In this document: positions 1-6,787 of the stretch, in pieces
Numbering within the stretch: position 1 is the stretch's first letter
Layout: each line of letters opens with the position of its first letter
Source: Lachnospiraceae bacterium
Lineage (GTDB): Bacteria; Bacillota; Clostridia; Lachnospirales; Lachnospiraceae
Assembly: GCA_017622505.1 (NCBI GenBank)
Contig: JAGAQZ010000097.1
Span: 1-38,438, forward strand
DNA length: 38,438 nt
Reading direction: 5' to 3'
Notes under the pieces: generated by a model
What the model was told of the DNA's origin: nothing
The model's database searches: none
The model's input: only the letters and a program-made list of their open reading frames with translations
Made by a program: the position numbers and the translations under genes

Positions 1-19
1 GTATCGTCCGCCTTTGCAA

Positions 20-286
20 TTACTTTCTAATTCCAAGTCTTTCAATCAGAGAACGGTATCTTTCAATGTCATTCTTCTTTAAGTAGTCAAGTAAACCACG
101 TCTCTGACCAACCATCTTAAGAAGACCTCTTCCTGAATGGTAATCCTTAGGATTCTGCTTCATATGCTCAGTGAGTTCCTTAATTCTTGCTGTAAGAATA
201 GCAACCTGAACTTCAGGTGAACCTGTGTCACCTTCGCATCTTGCATATTCAGCGATAATAGCCTGTTTCTTTTCCTTTGAAATCAT
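20..286 (-). CDS. rpsO: 30S ribosomal protein S15
   Basis: An 88-residue protein, the usual full length for S15. It carries the family's central features, including the G-S-P-E-V-Q motif (residues 22-27) and the H-x-x-G-R-G-L-L-x-M-V-G-x-R-R region (about 50-64) that contacts 16S rRNA helices in the platform of the small subunit. S15 is a primary binder that starts assembly of the central domain. The ATG at 284-286 is preceded by AGGAGG at 295-300, a strong ribosome binding site. It has its own promoter (374-402) and a structured leader, so it is not simply read from the ribF operon. In many Firmicutes rpsO directly follows ribF; here two other genes lie between them. Identification is secure. 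Confidence 0.98.
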   Translation of the reverse strand: MISKEKKQAIIAEYARCEGDTGSPEVQVAILTARIKELTEHMKQNPKDYHSGRGLLKMVGQRRGLLDYLKKNDIERYRSLIERLGIRK

Positions 287-367
287 GTTTGTTTCCTCCT
301 GTTATTTTTATTATTGCAGCTAAGTCATAGGTCGGAGTGTCCAATAACCTGGCAACAATTTCCACAC
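287..367 (-). promoter_or_regulatory. Structured 5' leader of rpsO, candidate S15-binding pseudoknot
   Basis: The predicted transcript begins near 367 and has about 80 bases before the rpsO start. Read on the minus strand, AGGT (347-350) can pair with ACCT (329-332), and TTATTG (342-347) can pair with CAATAA (311-316). The order a-b-a'-b' is that of an H-type pseudoknot, with one base (347) shared between the two stems. S15 is known to repress its own mRNA through structured leaders in several bacterial groups. The pairing is seen in the sequence; S15 binding is inferred. Confidence 0.5.
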
Positions 368-373
368 TGAATC

Positions 374-402
374 ATTCTAACACAAAGAATGTGTTATGTA
401 AA
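374..402 (-). promoter_or_regulatory. Promoter of rpsO
   Basis: On the minus strand there is a -35 box TTTACA (397-402), a 17-base spacer, and a -10 box TAGAAT (374-379), close to the sigma-A consensus with ideal spacing. The spacer contains the inverted repeat AACACA/TGTGTT (379-395), which could be an operator or be chance. Confidence 0.65.
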
Positions 403-410
403 GTGTTTTT

Positions 411-1526
411 TTAATCAATCAAAATCGAACGTTGCGTAATCGGTGTTCTGTAATATACGCTTGAAATCTTAATACCCGTAGATGGACTGCTGGCATGCAC
501 TACCTGTCCGTTTCCGATGTAAATAGCAACGTGATTAATGGTTTTACCATATCCATAAAATACCAGGTCGCCTGCCTGAATATCATTCATGGAAACATAG
601 GTGCCGTACTGCGCCTGCGAACCGGAATGATGAGGCAATGTAACACCAAACTTCTTATATACACTAAGTACAAAACCGGAACAATCGGCACCATTGGTAA
701 GGCTTGTTCCGCCCCATACATATGGATTACCGATAAACTCTTTGGCATACTGACAAAGTTCCACTCGTACATCGGATACACCTTCACCATATAAAAGTTC
801 GGTCATTGTAATCGCAGTTCCGAGTTTTTCTTCAATGGTTACATATTCTGCGGAAGCATACACCTTATCGCCATCTAAGTAAATTTCTACCCAACCGTCG
901 TCCAAAACCTGCGAAAGTTCCAAAGACTCACCATGCGGAATTGTTGTTACAATTTCACATTCTGTATTAGGCTCAATTCGAATATTCAAAGCATCCGCTT
1001 CCACATATGCCATAGGCTTTACAATTTCTTCTGCCTTATGTACGGCATCAATTCCTGTCAAAAGATAATCCGTACTTGCATATCCTTCCACTTCCCCGGA
1101 CACGATATGCGCCCACTTACCATCTTCCGTAATCGAAAGAATTTCACAAGCGGTATTGTTAGACATTTTACCTACAAGCTTACCGCTTTCATGTGGTTCC
1201 TGTCTTACATTCAAATGGTTGTCCACCTGGGCAATGCCGATATTGTTGTATCCCCAGAAATCTACACTGTCAATGTCACTTTGCGAAATCTGACTTGCAT
1301 CTCCCGCACGCTCCAAAACAGATGCCACACCGGCATCAATACTTCGGTTGCTTGCATCTTCTATTGCCTTCTGTACGGTAGGCGCAGTTGCAGTTGCATC
1401 CATAACCCCTTCGGCTCCTGCACTAAAGCACACCGAATCCTTAGGCTTGGCAAATGACATCATACCAATCATTGCAACACCAATCACTGCTAACAAACCG
1501 CTCTTTAACAGTATTTTACGAAACAT
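411..1526 (-). CDS. Secreted NlpC/P60 endopeptidase with two SH3 domains
   Basis: A 371-residue exported peptidoglycan hydrolase. Residues 1-26 form a signal peptide (M-F-R-K start, hydrophobic core 8-25). Two bacterial SH3 domains follow at about 95-158 and 172-232, each with the N-I-R or N-V-R core that binds cell wall. The NlpC/P60 catalytic domain covers about 254-371. Its catalytic Cys282 is in A-D-C-S-G, His332 in N-H-V-A-I-Y-I-G-N-G, and the third polar residue is His344. NlpC/P60 enzymes of this layout cut the gamma-D-glutamyl to diamino-acid bond in stem peptides. The start is supported by AAGGAG six bases upstream. A consensus promoter at 1618-1645 and a WalR-like repeat at 1594-1610 lie just upstream, which fits wall-stress control. 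No clear terminator follows it before the rpsO promoter. The exact bond cut is inferred from the family. Confidence 0.93.
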   Translation of the reverse strand: MFRKILLKSGLLAVIGVAMIGMMSFAKPKDSVCFSAGAEGVMDATATAPTVQKAIEDASNRSIDAGVASVLERAGDASQISQSDIDSVDFWGYNNIGIAQVDNHLNVRQEPHESGKLVGKMSNNTACEILSITEDGKWAHIVSGEVEGYASTDYLLTGIDAVHKAEEIVKPMAYVEADALNIRIEPNTECEIVTTIPHGESLELSQVLDDGWVEIYLDGDKVYASAEYVTIEEKLGTAITMTELLYGEGVSDVRVELCQYAKEFIGNPYVWGGTSLTNGADCSGFVLSVYKKFGVTLPHHSGSQAQYGTYVSMNDIQAGDLVFYGYGKTINHVAIYIGNGQVVHASSPSTGIKISSVYYRTPITQRSILID

Positions 1527-1572
1527 CTATATCTCCTTAACATCAAAAACAACTTTAGTAAATTAACAAAGA

Positions 1573-1616
1573 AAAAACGCAACAATTTTAAAATGTTACA
1601 AAATTGTTACGTTTTT
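1573..1616 (-). terminator. Terminator-like hairpin at the 5' end of the NlpC/P60 transcript
   Basis: Arms at 1573-1589 and 1600-1616 are complementary over 17 bases with one G-T wobble, around a 10-base loop. On the minus strand the last arm runs into six T residues (1572-1577). It can end transcription from the Na/Pi gene that finishes at 1662. It also lies downstream of the NlpC/P60 promoter, starting about where that transcript begins, so it may act as an attenuator or a 5' stabiliser for that mRNA. Confidence 0.55.
1594..1610 (+). promoter_or_regulatory. WalR-like direct repeat
   Basis: TGTTAC (1594-1599), five bases, TGTTAC (1605-1610). This is an exact match to the WalR/YycF box form TGTWAH-N5-TGTWAH described in Bacillus and Staphylococcus, where WalR controls cell wall hydrolase genes. 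It reads on the strand opposite to the gene and sits at about +2 to +18 of the predicted transcript, a position more typical of repression. It overlaps one arm and part of the loop of the hairpin above, so the match could be a by-product of that structure. Confidence 0.4.
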
Positions 1617-1617
1617 A

Positions 1618-1645
1618 ATTATAATCTTTTTTTATTTTATGTCAA
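1618..1645 (-). promoter_or_regulatory. Consensus promoter of the NlpC/P60 gene
   Basis: Perfect -35 TTGACA (1640-1645) and perfect -10 TATAAT (1618-1623) on the minus strand with a 16-base spacer. Transcription should start near 1611, giving an 85-base leader. It begins only 17 bases after the end of the Na/Pi gene. Confidence 0.78.
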
Positions 1646-1661
1646 TCACATTTTGTCATTT

Positions 1662-3311
1662 TTAGTTGGAAGCATTTTCCTTTACCATGGAATATGCAAT
1701 GTTTACAGCGTGGTCAGATACTCTTTCCAAACCGGAAACAATATCAGAGAATAACATACCCGCATCCGGTGTACATTCGTTTCTCTTCAAGCGGTCGATG
1801 TGTGCCTGCTGAACCTGACGTTCCATCACATCAACCTTATCCTCCAATTCCTCGATTCGGGGAAGATGTTCTTCTTTTTGATGTGCAAACACTTCAATAC
1901 AAAGATGTACATTTTCATTAATGAGTTCCATCATTTCTCTTAACTCATTAAATGACTCATCACTGAACTTAATGCCACGTTCCTTACGTAAAACAGCCGA
2001 ATCCGCAATGTTCTTCGCATGGTCACCGATACGCTCGATATCGTTTACCACATGGAACAAACCACCGAGACTCTTTAAGTCTTCGATCGGAAGTGTGGAC
2101 TGATTGATTTTAACAAGGTAATTGGTAATGGACTTATTTAAGAAGTTAATATTTTCTTCAACTTCGCACACTTCCCTGATATCATCTTCGTCCAAAGTAA
2201 CCAAAGCATTCATGGCTCGGTTTAAGTTGTCGCTGGCAAGGCTTGCCATACGCTCGATTTCGTTCACAACTTCTACCACCGCAGTTGCGGGATTGAATAC
2301 CACCTTGTCACCGATAAACTGTAACTTATGGTCGTCATGGTAGCCAACTTTCTCTTCATCACCGGGAATGATAAGGTACGTTGCTTTTACAAGTAAATTT
2401 GCAAACGGGAATAATAAAATTACCTGGAACACTTTAATACTTGTATGTGAGAACGCAACAAATCGTCCGGGGTCGTTAGCTGCAACATTTAAAATAGTAT
2501 CCACAACATAATCGCCGGCAAACATAAGAATCACAAATACAACCGCCGAACCCACAAGGTTGAACAAAAAGTGAATCATTGCCGCACGCTTTGCATCCTT
2601 CATACCTGCCAAAGAAGCAATCAATGCAGTAACACAGGAACCCATATTGCAACCCAAAATAATGAACATACAGATAGGTAAATTAAGCAATCCCTGCTGT
2701 GCAAGCAACAATACAATACTTACGGTTACGGAAGAACTTTGAATAACCGCTGTTACCAGAAAACCTACCAGAACAGCCAAAAACGGATTTGTCAACGAGG
2801 CAAAAATTTCTTCAATAATCGGGCTCTGCTTCAAAGTATCCATAGATGAACTCATAAGAGACAATCCAAGGAACAAAACGCCGAAGCCCACAAGAACATC
2901 ACCGAATTTAACAATACCCTGTTTCTTGAAAAACATAATCATAATTACACCAAGCAGCAAAAAGATCGGTGCATACTTAGACAAATTAAAAGAAACCAGC
3001 AAAGAGGTTACCGTAGTACCGATATTGGCACCAAAAATAACGCCTACCGCCTGATACAAGGTCATCAGACCTGAGTTTACGAAACTGACTACCATTACGG
3101 TACATGCAGATGAAGACTGAACAATACCTGTAAAAATAATACCTACAAACAATCCCATAAACTTATTCTTGGTAAAAAACTCAAGAATTTTACGAAGTCG
3201 GGCACCTGCAAATTTCTCAATGGACTCACTCATCAGCTTCATACCAAAAAGGAATAATCCCAAACCGCCTGCAAGTCCTGTAATCATTTCAAATATCTGT
3301 TTTCCGTCCAT
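1662..3311 (-). CDS. Na+/phosphate cotransporter with C-terminal PhoU domain
   Basis: A 549-residue membrane protein of the NptA/YjbB type (PF02690 repeated twice). The two inverted transport repeats each carry the hallmark Q-S-S-S motif, at residues 65-68 and 191-194, followed by G-A-N-I-G-T or G-C-N-M-G-S segments. About eight or more hydrophobic segments fill residues 10-320. Residues about 345-540 form a PhoU-like helical domain, containing N-D-I-E-R-I-G-D-H-A-K-N and, near the end, the matching S-D-H-A-V-N-I-A-Y segment. It should import inorganic phosphate with sodium; the PhoU part may gate it or respond to phosphate. I place the start at the ATG 3309-3311, six bases after AAGGAG (3318-3323), rather than nine codons earlier where there is no ribosome site. 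A promoter is visible at 3382-3411. It could instead export phosphate, as some relatives do. Confidence 0.9.
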   Translation of the reverse strand: MDGKQIFEMITGLAGGLGLFLFGMKLMSESIEKFAGARLRKILEFFTKNKFMGLFVGIIFTGIVQSSSACTVMVVSFVNSGLMTLYQAVGVIFGANIGTTVTSLLVSFNLSKYAPIFLLLGVIMIMFFKKQGIVKFGDVLVGFGVLFLGLSLMSSSMDTLKQSPIIEEIFASLTNPFLAVLVGFLVTAVIQSSSVTVSIVLLLAQQGLLNLPICMFIILGCNMGSCVTALIASLAGMKDAKRAAMIHFLFNLVGSAVVFVILMFAGDYVVDTILNVAANDPGRFVAFSHTSIKVFQVILLFPFANLLVKATYLIIPGDEEKVGYHDDHKLQFIGDKVVFNPATAVVEVVNEIERMASLASDNLNRAMNALVTLDEDDIREVCEVEENINFLNKSITNYLVKINQSTLPIEDLKSLGGLFHVVNDIERIGDHAKNIADSAVLRKERGIKFSDESFNELREMMELINENVHLCIEVFAHQKEEHLPRIEELEDKVDVMERQVQQAHIDRLKRNECTPDAGMLFSDIVSGLERVSDHAVNIAYSMVKENASN

Positions 3312-3381
3312 TTTTGTCTCCTTCACCCAAGGGGGCAATTTTTCAAGTGTTTTTTACATTATTTTTACGCCAAATTTACAT

Positions 3382-3411
3382 ACAATACAATTATATGGGA
3401 AGATGTGTCAA
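3382..3411 (-). promoter_or_regulatory. Candidate promoter of the Na/Pi cotransporter gene
   Basis: Perfect -35 TTGACA (3406-3411), 18-base spacer, and -10 TATTGT (3382-3387) on the minus strand. This gives a leader of about 65 bases. No Pho-box-like direct repeats were recognised near it. Confidence 0.5.
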
Positions 3412-3500
3412 GATTTCAATAGGGAAATTTTTTTCGTCCTTTTATACATATAAGTTCGACAATTTTCGTCATTTTTCGGTGTTTTTTATGTATTGACTAC

Positions 3501-3542
3501 TTTAAAAACAAAAATTCACACCATAAAACTATGATGTGAATT
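3501..3542 (-). terminator. Terminator of the rimP-ribF operon
   Basis: Twelve-base arms 3513-3524 and 3531-3542 pair with one G-T wobble around a six-base loop, and on the minus strand the hairpin is followed by a T-rich tail (3501-3512). The upstream arm overlaps the ribF stop codon, so transcription should end immediately after ribF. Confidence 0.75.
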
Positions 3543-4458
3543 ATATTTTAAAATATTTTTTTGCATTTACAATGTCCTGATTTAATTGATTCTTAAGTTC
3601 CTCCAGCGACACAAATTTCTGCTCCGGTCTTTGGAAATGCAGAAAATCCAGTTTGATTTTTTCCCCGTAAACCTCTTCATCAAATCCCAGGATGTGCGTC
3701 TCAATTCCTACCGCACCTTCACTGCTGACCGTTGGTTTGGTTCCCACGTTGGTTACGCCAAAATAAGTATGGTCTCCCAGGAACACATTTGTAAAATAAA
3801 CTCCGTTCGGCGGTAAAAGTTTCTCTGCAGGCGCTACAATATTGCAGGTCGGAACGCCTATGGTTCTTCCCAACTGATTTCCCTTACATACAATACCGCT
3901 TGCACGAAACGCCCGTCCCAAAAGTTCCAGACACTTCTCCATATCACCCTGCGCCACACTTTCCCTTACCAGGGTTGCGCTGACTTCTTCCTCCTGAATA
4001 CGAAGTTTCGGACAGGAACAGAATTTAAAATCCAGTTCCTTGCTCTTCTCAACCATCATATCCGTATTACCGTGTCCGCACTTTCCAAAGGACAAATCTT
4101 CACCGGCCACCAGAACCTGCATATTCATCTGTTTTAAAAGCACTTCCCGCAAAAACACTTCCGCATCGGTACCTGCAGTTTCACCATCAAAAGGAAACAA
4201 AACATAATAATCAATGCCCATCTCTTCCAGCAATGCCTGTTTCTCTTCATCCGTCAAAACGAAACCGCCCTTGTATTTTCCAAAAAACACCTCAGGTCCC
4301 GGTTCGAAAGAAACCACTGCCGTACGCAAACTGCACTCCGCCTCTCTTTTTAAACGTTCTAAAATAACCTTATGCCCCAAATGCAGGCTGTCAAACTTAC
4401 CCATAGCTACAGCGGTGGGTTCATCAATATGAAATTGTTTTGCTCTGATAATTCTCAT
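3541..4458 (-). CDS. ribF: Bifunctional riboflavin kinase / FAD synthetase
   Basis: A 305-residue protein of normal RibF length that turns riboflavin into FMN and then FAD in the cytosol. The N-terminal adenylyltransferase domain (about 1-175) has the G-K-F-D-S-L-H-L-G-H nucleotide-binding motif at residues 20-29. The C-terminal riboflavin kinase domain (about 180-305) has G-R-T-I-G-V-P-T-C-N-I, the P-P-N-G-V-Y segment, G-T-K-P-T, and E-T-H-I-L. The PT-C-N motif replaces the more common PTAN and should still bind ATP and magnesium. The start follows an AGAGGAAAGG purine run. It is the last gene of the rimP operon, 41 bases after truB, with a terminator at its stop codon. Identification is secure. 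Confidence 0.96.
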   Translation of the reverse strand: MRIIRAKQFHIDEPTAVAMGKFDSLHLGHKVILERLKREAECSLRTAVVSFEPGPEVFFGKYKGGFVLTDEEKQALLEEMGIDYYVLFPFDGETAGTDAEVFLREVLLKQMNMQVLVAGEDLSFGKCGHGNTDMMVEKSKELDFKFCSCPKLRIQEEEVSATLVRESVAQGDMEKCLELLGRAFRASGIVCKGNQLGRTIGVPTCNIVAPAEKLLPPNGVYFTNVFLGDHTYFGVTNVGTKPTVSSEGAVGIETHILGFDEEVYGEKIKLDFLHFQRPEQKFVSLEELKNQLNQDIVNAKKYFKI

Positions 4459-4499
4459 ATTACCTTTCCTCTGTAAAATATGGTTATAAATATCTTCTT

Positions 4500-5447
4500 T
4501 TATGCCTTGTAAAAGAACATCTTTTTCGGCTTAAAAGCCTTTTTCTCCGGCTCATATCCATATATACCGTAAAAAATATCATCAGTACCATATACGCGGA
4601 TATCTTCACACTCCGCAAGATTTACCTTGAGTTCTTTACCATCCACAGTTTCCGAAGATACACCTTTGCTTTCAATATGAAGCATATTCGGATACAGCCA
4701 ATTGCCGTTCTGCACCGCTTTCATACATTCTTCCTTAGCAATTGCCTTAGGATAGTTTTCAAAAACCGTATCCACGCCCTTGATAATCGACTGTATTTCA
4801 CCGGCCTTCATCATTGCTTCAATCTCATCAAGCGTTTTGGCTTCTTCTAATGTAAAGCCGGCAGTTTTACGGCGAATCAGACTTGCCATGGCACCGCCAC
4901 AGCCTAACTTTTCACCAATGTCATTGCACAATGTGCGGATATATGTACCCTTCGAACAGGTCACAAGCATTCGGACCTTAGGCAGATTCATATCCAGTAT
5001 TTCGATATTATCAATCGTAATATCTCTTGCCTTACGCTCTACGGTTTTGCCTTCTCTGGCAAGCTCATATAGTTTCTTACCATCTACTTTTAGGGCCGAA
5101 TACATAGGCGGAATCTGCTTCTGTTCACCGATAAAAGATGCAATCACAGCTTTTACTTCGTCTTCCGTAACACTTACTTCCTTCTCTTCCAAAACTGCAC
5201 CGCTTGTATCCTGGGTATCGGTTACCACGCCGAGTAAAAGCTCCGCTTCATACACCTTGGTAGTATCCGTCAGCATATCGCATAATTTCGTGGCACAACC
5301 TAAACAAACCGGAAGCACACCCGTTGCGTCCGGGTCAAGTGTTCCGGTATGTCCGATTTTTTTCTGTTTTAAAATGCCTCTTAATTTGGCAACCACATCA
5401 AAGGACGTAAATCCTTTTTCTTTATGAACTACAATAATTCCGTCCAT
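4500..5447 (-). CDS. truB: tRNA pseudouridine(55) synthase
   Basis: A 315-residue TruB enzyme that makes pseudouridine 55 in the T-loop of tRNAs. The catalytic motif G-T-L-D-P-D-A-T-G covers residues 35-43, with catalytic Asp38. The N-terminal K-x-x-G-x-T-S-F-D segment (about 11-17) and C-S-K-G-T-Y-I-R-T-L (about 163-172) are also TruB signatures. The C-terminal part (about 235-315) is a divergent PUA-like extension. GAGG just upstream overlaps the nrnA stop region, which suggests translational coupling. It sits between nrnA and ribF, a standard order in Firmicutes. Confidence 0.96.
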   Translation of the reverse strand: MDGIIVVHKEKGFTSFDVVAKLRGILKQKKIGHTGTLDPDATGVLPVCLGCATKLCDMLTDTTKVYEAELLLGVVTDTQDTSGAVLEEKEVSVTEDEVKAVIASFIGEQKQIPPMYSALKVDGKKLYELAREGKTVERKARDITIDNIEILDMNLPKVRMLVTCSKGTYIRTLCNDIGEKLGCGGAMASLIRRKTAGFTLEEAKTLDEIEAMMKAGEIQSIIKGVDTVFENYPKAIAKEECMKAVQNGNWLYPNMLHIESKGVSSETVDGKELKVNLAECEDIRVYGTDDIFYGIYGYEPEKKAFKPKKMFFYKA

Positions 5448-5456
5448 TCACAAACC

Positions 5457-6404
5457 TCAATCAAAATACGGCCTCATCAAACTTAAAATCTCGTCCAGAA
5501 TCTCCTGCGCTTCGCCTTTATAATAAAAGCCTGCCGCTCTTACATGACCGCCACCGCCAAAATGCTCGGCAACCTTGGCCACATCCACGATTTTCTTGGA
5601 ACGAAGACTGATTTTATAAGTAACCGCATTAATCTGATACATAAAAATAGCACATTCCGTACCTTTGGTAATGCGAAGCTGACTTACCACGCCCTCAAAA
5701 GGATTGCCGGTAATTCCCATCTCCGTCATTGTTTTAATGTCCATACAACCGGAAATTACCTTGCCGTCCAAATGCAACTTACTTTCGGATAGAATCCTTC
5801 CCAAAGCCAGATTCTGCAAGTGAGTCTTCTCATAATAAGTCGTATCTAACAATGCCGGAAAATCAAATCCGTACTCCATCAAATCTGCCACAATACGCAT
5901 GGTTGTAGGCGAAGTACTTGCAAATTTAAAAATGCCTGTATCATGGGCAATCCCCATATAAATTGCTTCCGCAATATCCCGATCCAAATAAGCGGTATCA
6001 ATCAAATTATAAATCAACTCACTGGCTGAACTTGCCGTAGGCACAACATAATTTACCATTGCACAGCCTTCTGCGTTGCTGATGTGATGATCGATGTTAA
6101 TGGTCTTCTTGGCATTTTTAAAATAACGCTCTGCGTTCCCGATACGACTGTCTGTGGTATCCACCACAATAAAAATCTCCGGTTGCTCTTTATCAAAAGT
6201 AAAATTAAATTGTTTAATGCCTTTCACACAGTCAAAGCAAGACGAGATTTCGTCGGAAAACACCGTAATCTCCGCCTCCGGAAGTCTCTTCTGTAAATAA
6301 AGAGACAGGGCAAGAGTGGAGCCGATACAGTCGCCATCCGGTTTGATATGCCCACTGATTCCGATTGTTTTTGCTCCGCTGCATTCTGCAACAATATCAA
6401 TCAC
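5457..6404 (-). CDS. nrnA: Bifunctional oligoribonuclease / PAP phosphatase, DHH family
   Basis: A 315-residue DHH/DHHA1 phosphoesterase. Motifs seen in order: G-H-I-K-P-D-G-D-C-I-G-S (about 18-29), V-V-D-T-T-D (about 80-85), I-D-H-H-I-S-N (about 103-109), A-H-D-T-G (about 152-156), and the DHHA1 glycine loop F-G-G-G-G-H-V-R-A-A-G-F near the C-terminus. NrnA relatives degrade short RNA fragments and dephosphorylate pAp. The start codon is GTG (6402-6404), overlapping the rbfA stop codon by one base (TAGTG), so the two are probably translationally coupled. Other DHH enzymes act on cyclic dinucleotide breakdown products (pApA), so that activity is also possible. Confidence 0.92.
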   Translation of the reverse strand: MIDIVAECSGAKTIGISGHIKPDGDCIGSTLALSLYLQKRLPEAEITVFSDEISSCFDCVKGIKQFNFTFDKEQPEIFIVVDTTDSRIGNAERYFKNAKKTINIDHHISNAEGCAMVNYVVPTASSASELIYNLIDTAYLDRDIAEAIYMGIAHDTGIFKFASTSPTTMRIVADLMEYGFDFPALLDTTYYEKTHLQNLALGRILSESKLHLDGKVISGCMDIKTMTEMGITGNPFEGVVSQLRITKGTECAIFMYQINAVTYKISLRSKKIVDVAKVAEHFGGGGHVRAAGFYYKGEAQEILDEILSLMRPYFD

Positions 6405-6787
6405 TATTCTGATTCCTCTTCTTCTCTTTCATGGATGCCTGCGTTTACTTCATCAATTAATTTAGACATATTGATACCGTATTCCACGCTCTGGTCCATA
6501 ATGAATTTAATCTCCGGTGTATTACGAAGATTGATTTTTTTTGCAAGCTGGGTTCTGATGTAGCCCATAGCGCTGTTTAAGCCTTTTAATGTGTCTTCCT
6601 GGGACTGTGCGTCACCTAAAACACTGATAAAGGCTTTGCAGGATTTTAAATCCGGTGCTACTTCCACAGCCATGACCGTAGTCATGGGGTTGATGCGGGG
6701 GTCTTTTAATTCACCGCGGATAATCTCCGCCAAAACCTTCTGCACTTCCCCATTGACACGGGTATTTTTTACACTGTTTTTTCTCAT
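6404..6787 (-). CDS. rbfA: Ribosome-binding factor A
   Basis: A 127-residue KH-fold protein that binds immature 30S subunits and helps 16S rRNA 5'-end processing. The R-V-N-G-E-V-Q-K-V-L-A-E-I-I segment (about 10-23), D-P-R-I (about 29-32) and the C-terminal V-E-Y-G-I-N-M-S-K-L-I-D-E segment are family features. Its ATG overlaps the infB stop codon (TAATG), and its stop overlaps the nrnA start, so it is coupled on both sides. The C-terminal tail is short and acidic. Confidence 0.96.
   Translation of the reverse strand: MRKNSVKNTRVNGEVQKVLAEIIRGELKDPRINPMTTVMAVEVAPDLKSCKAFISVLGDAQSQEDTLKGLNSAMGYIRTQLAKKINLRNTPEIKFIMDQSVEYGINMSKLIDEVNAGIHEREEEESE

Noticed and set aside
933..1457. Plus-strand frame of 174 codons
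   Set aside because: Antisense to the NlpC/P60 gene, no ribosome site and no domain; a shadow frame.
4780..5427. Plus-strand frame of 215 codons
   Set aside because: It lies wholly antisense to truB, whose family motifs are intact; the serine-rich translation is a shadow.
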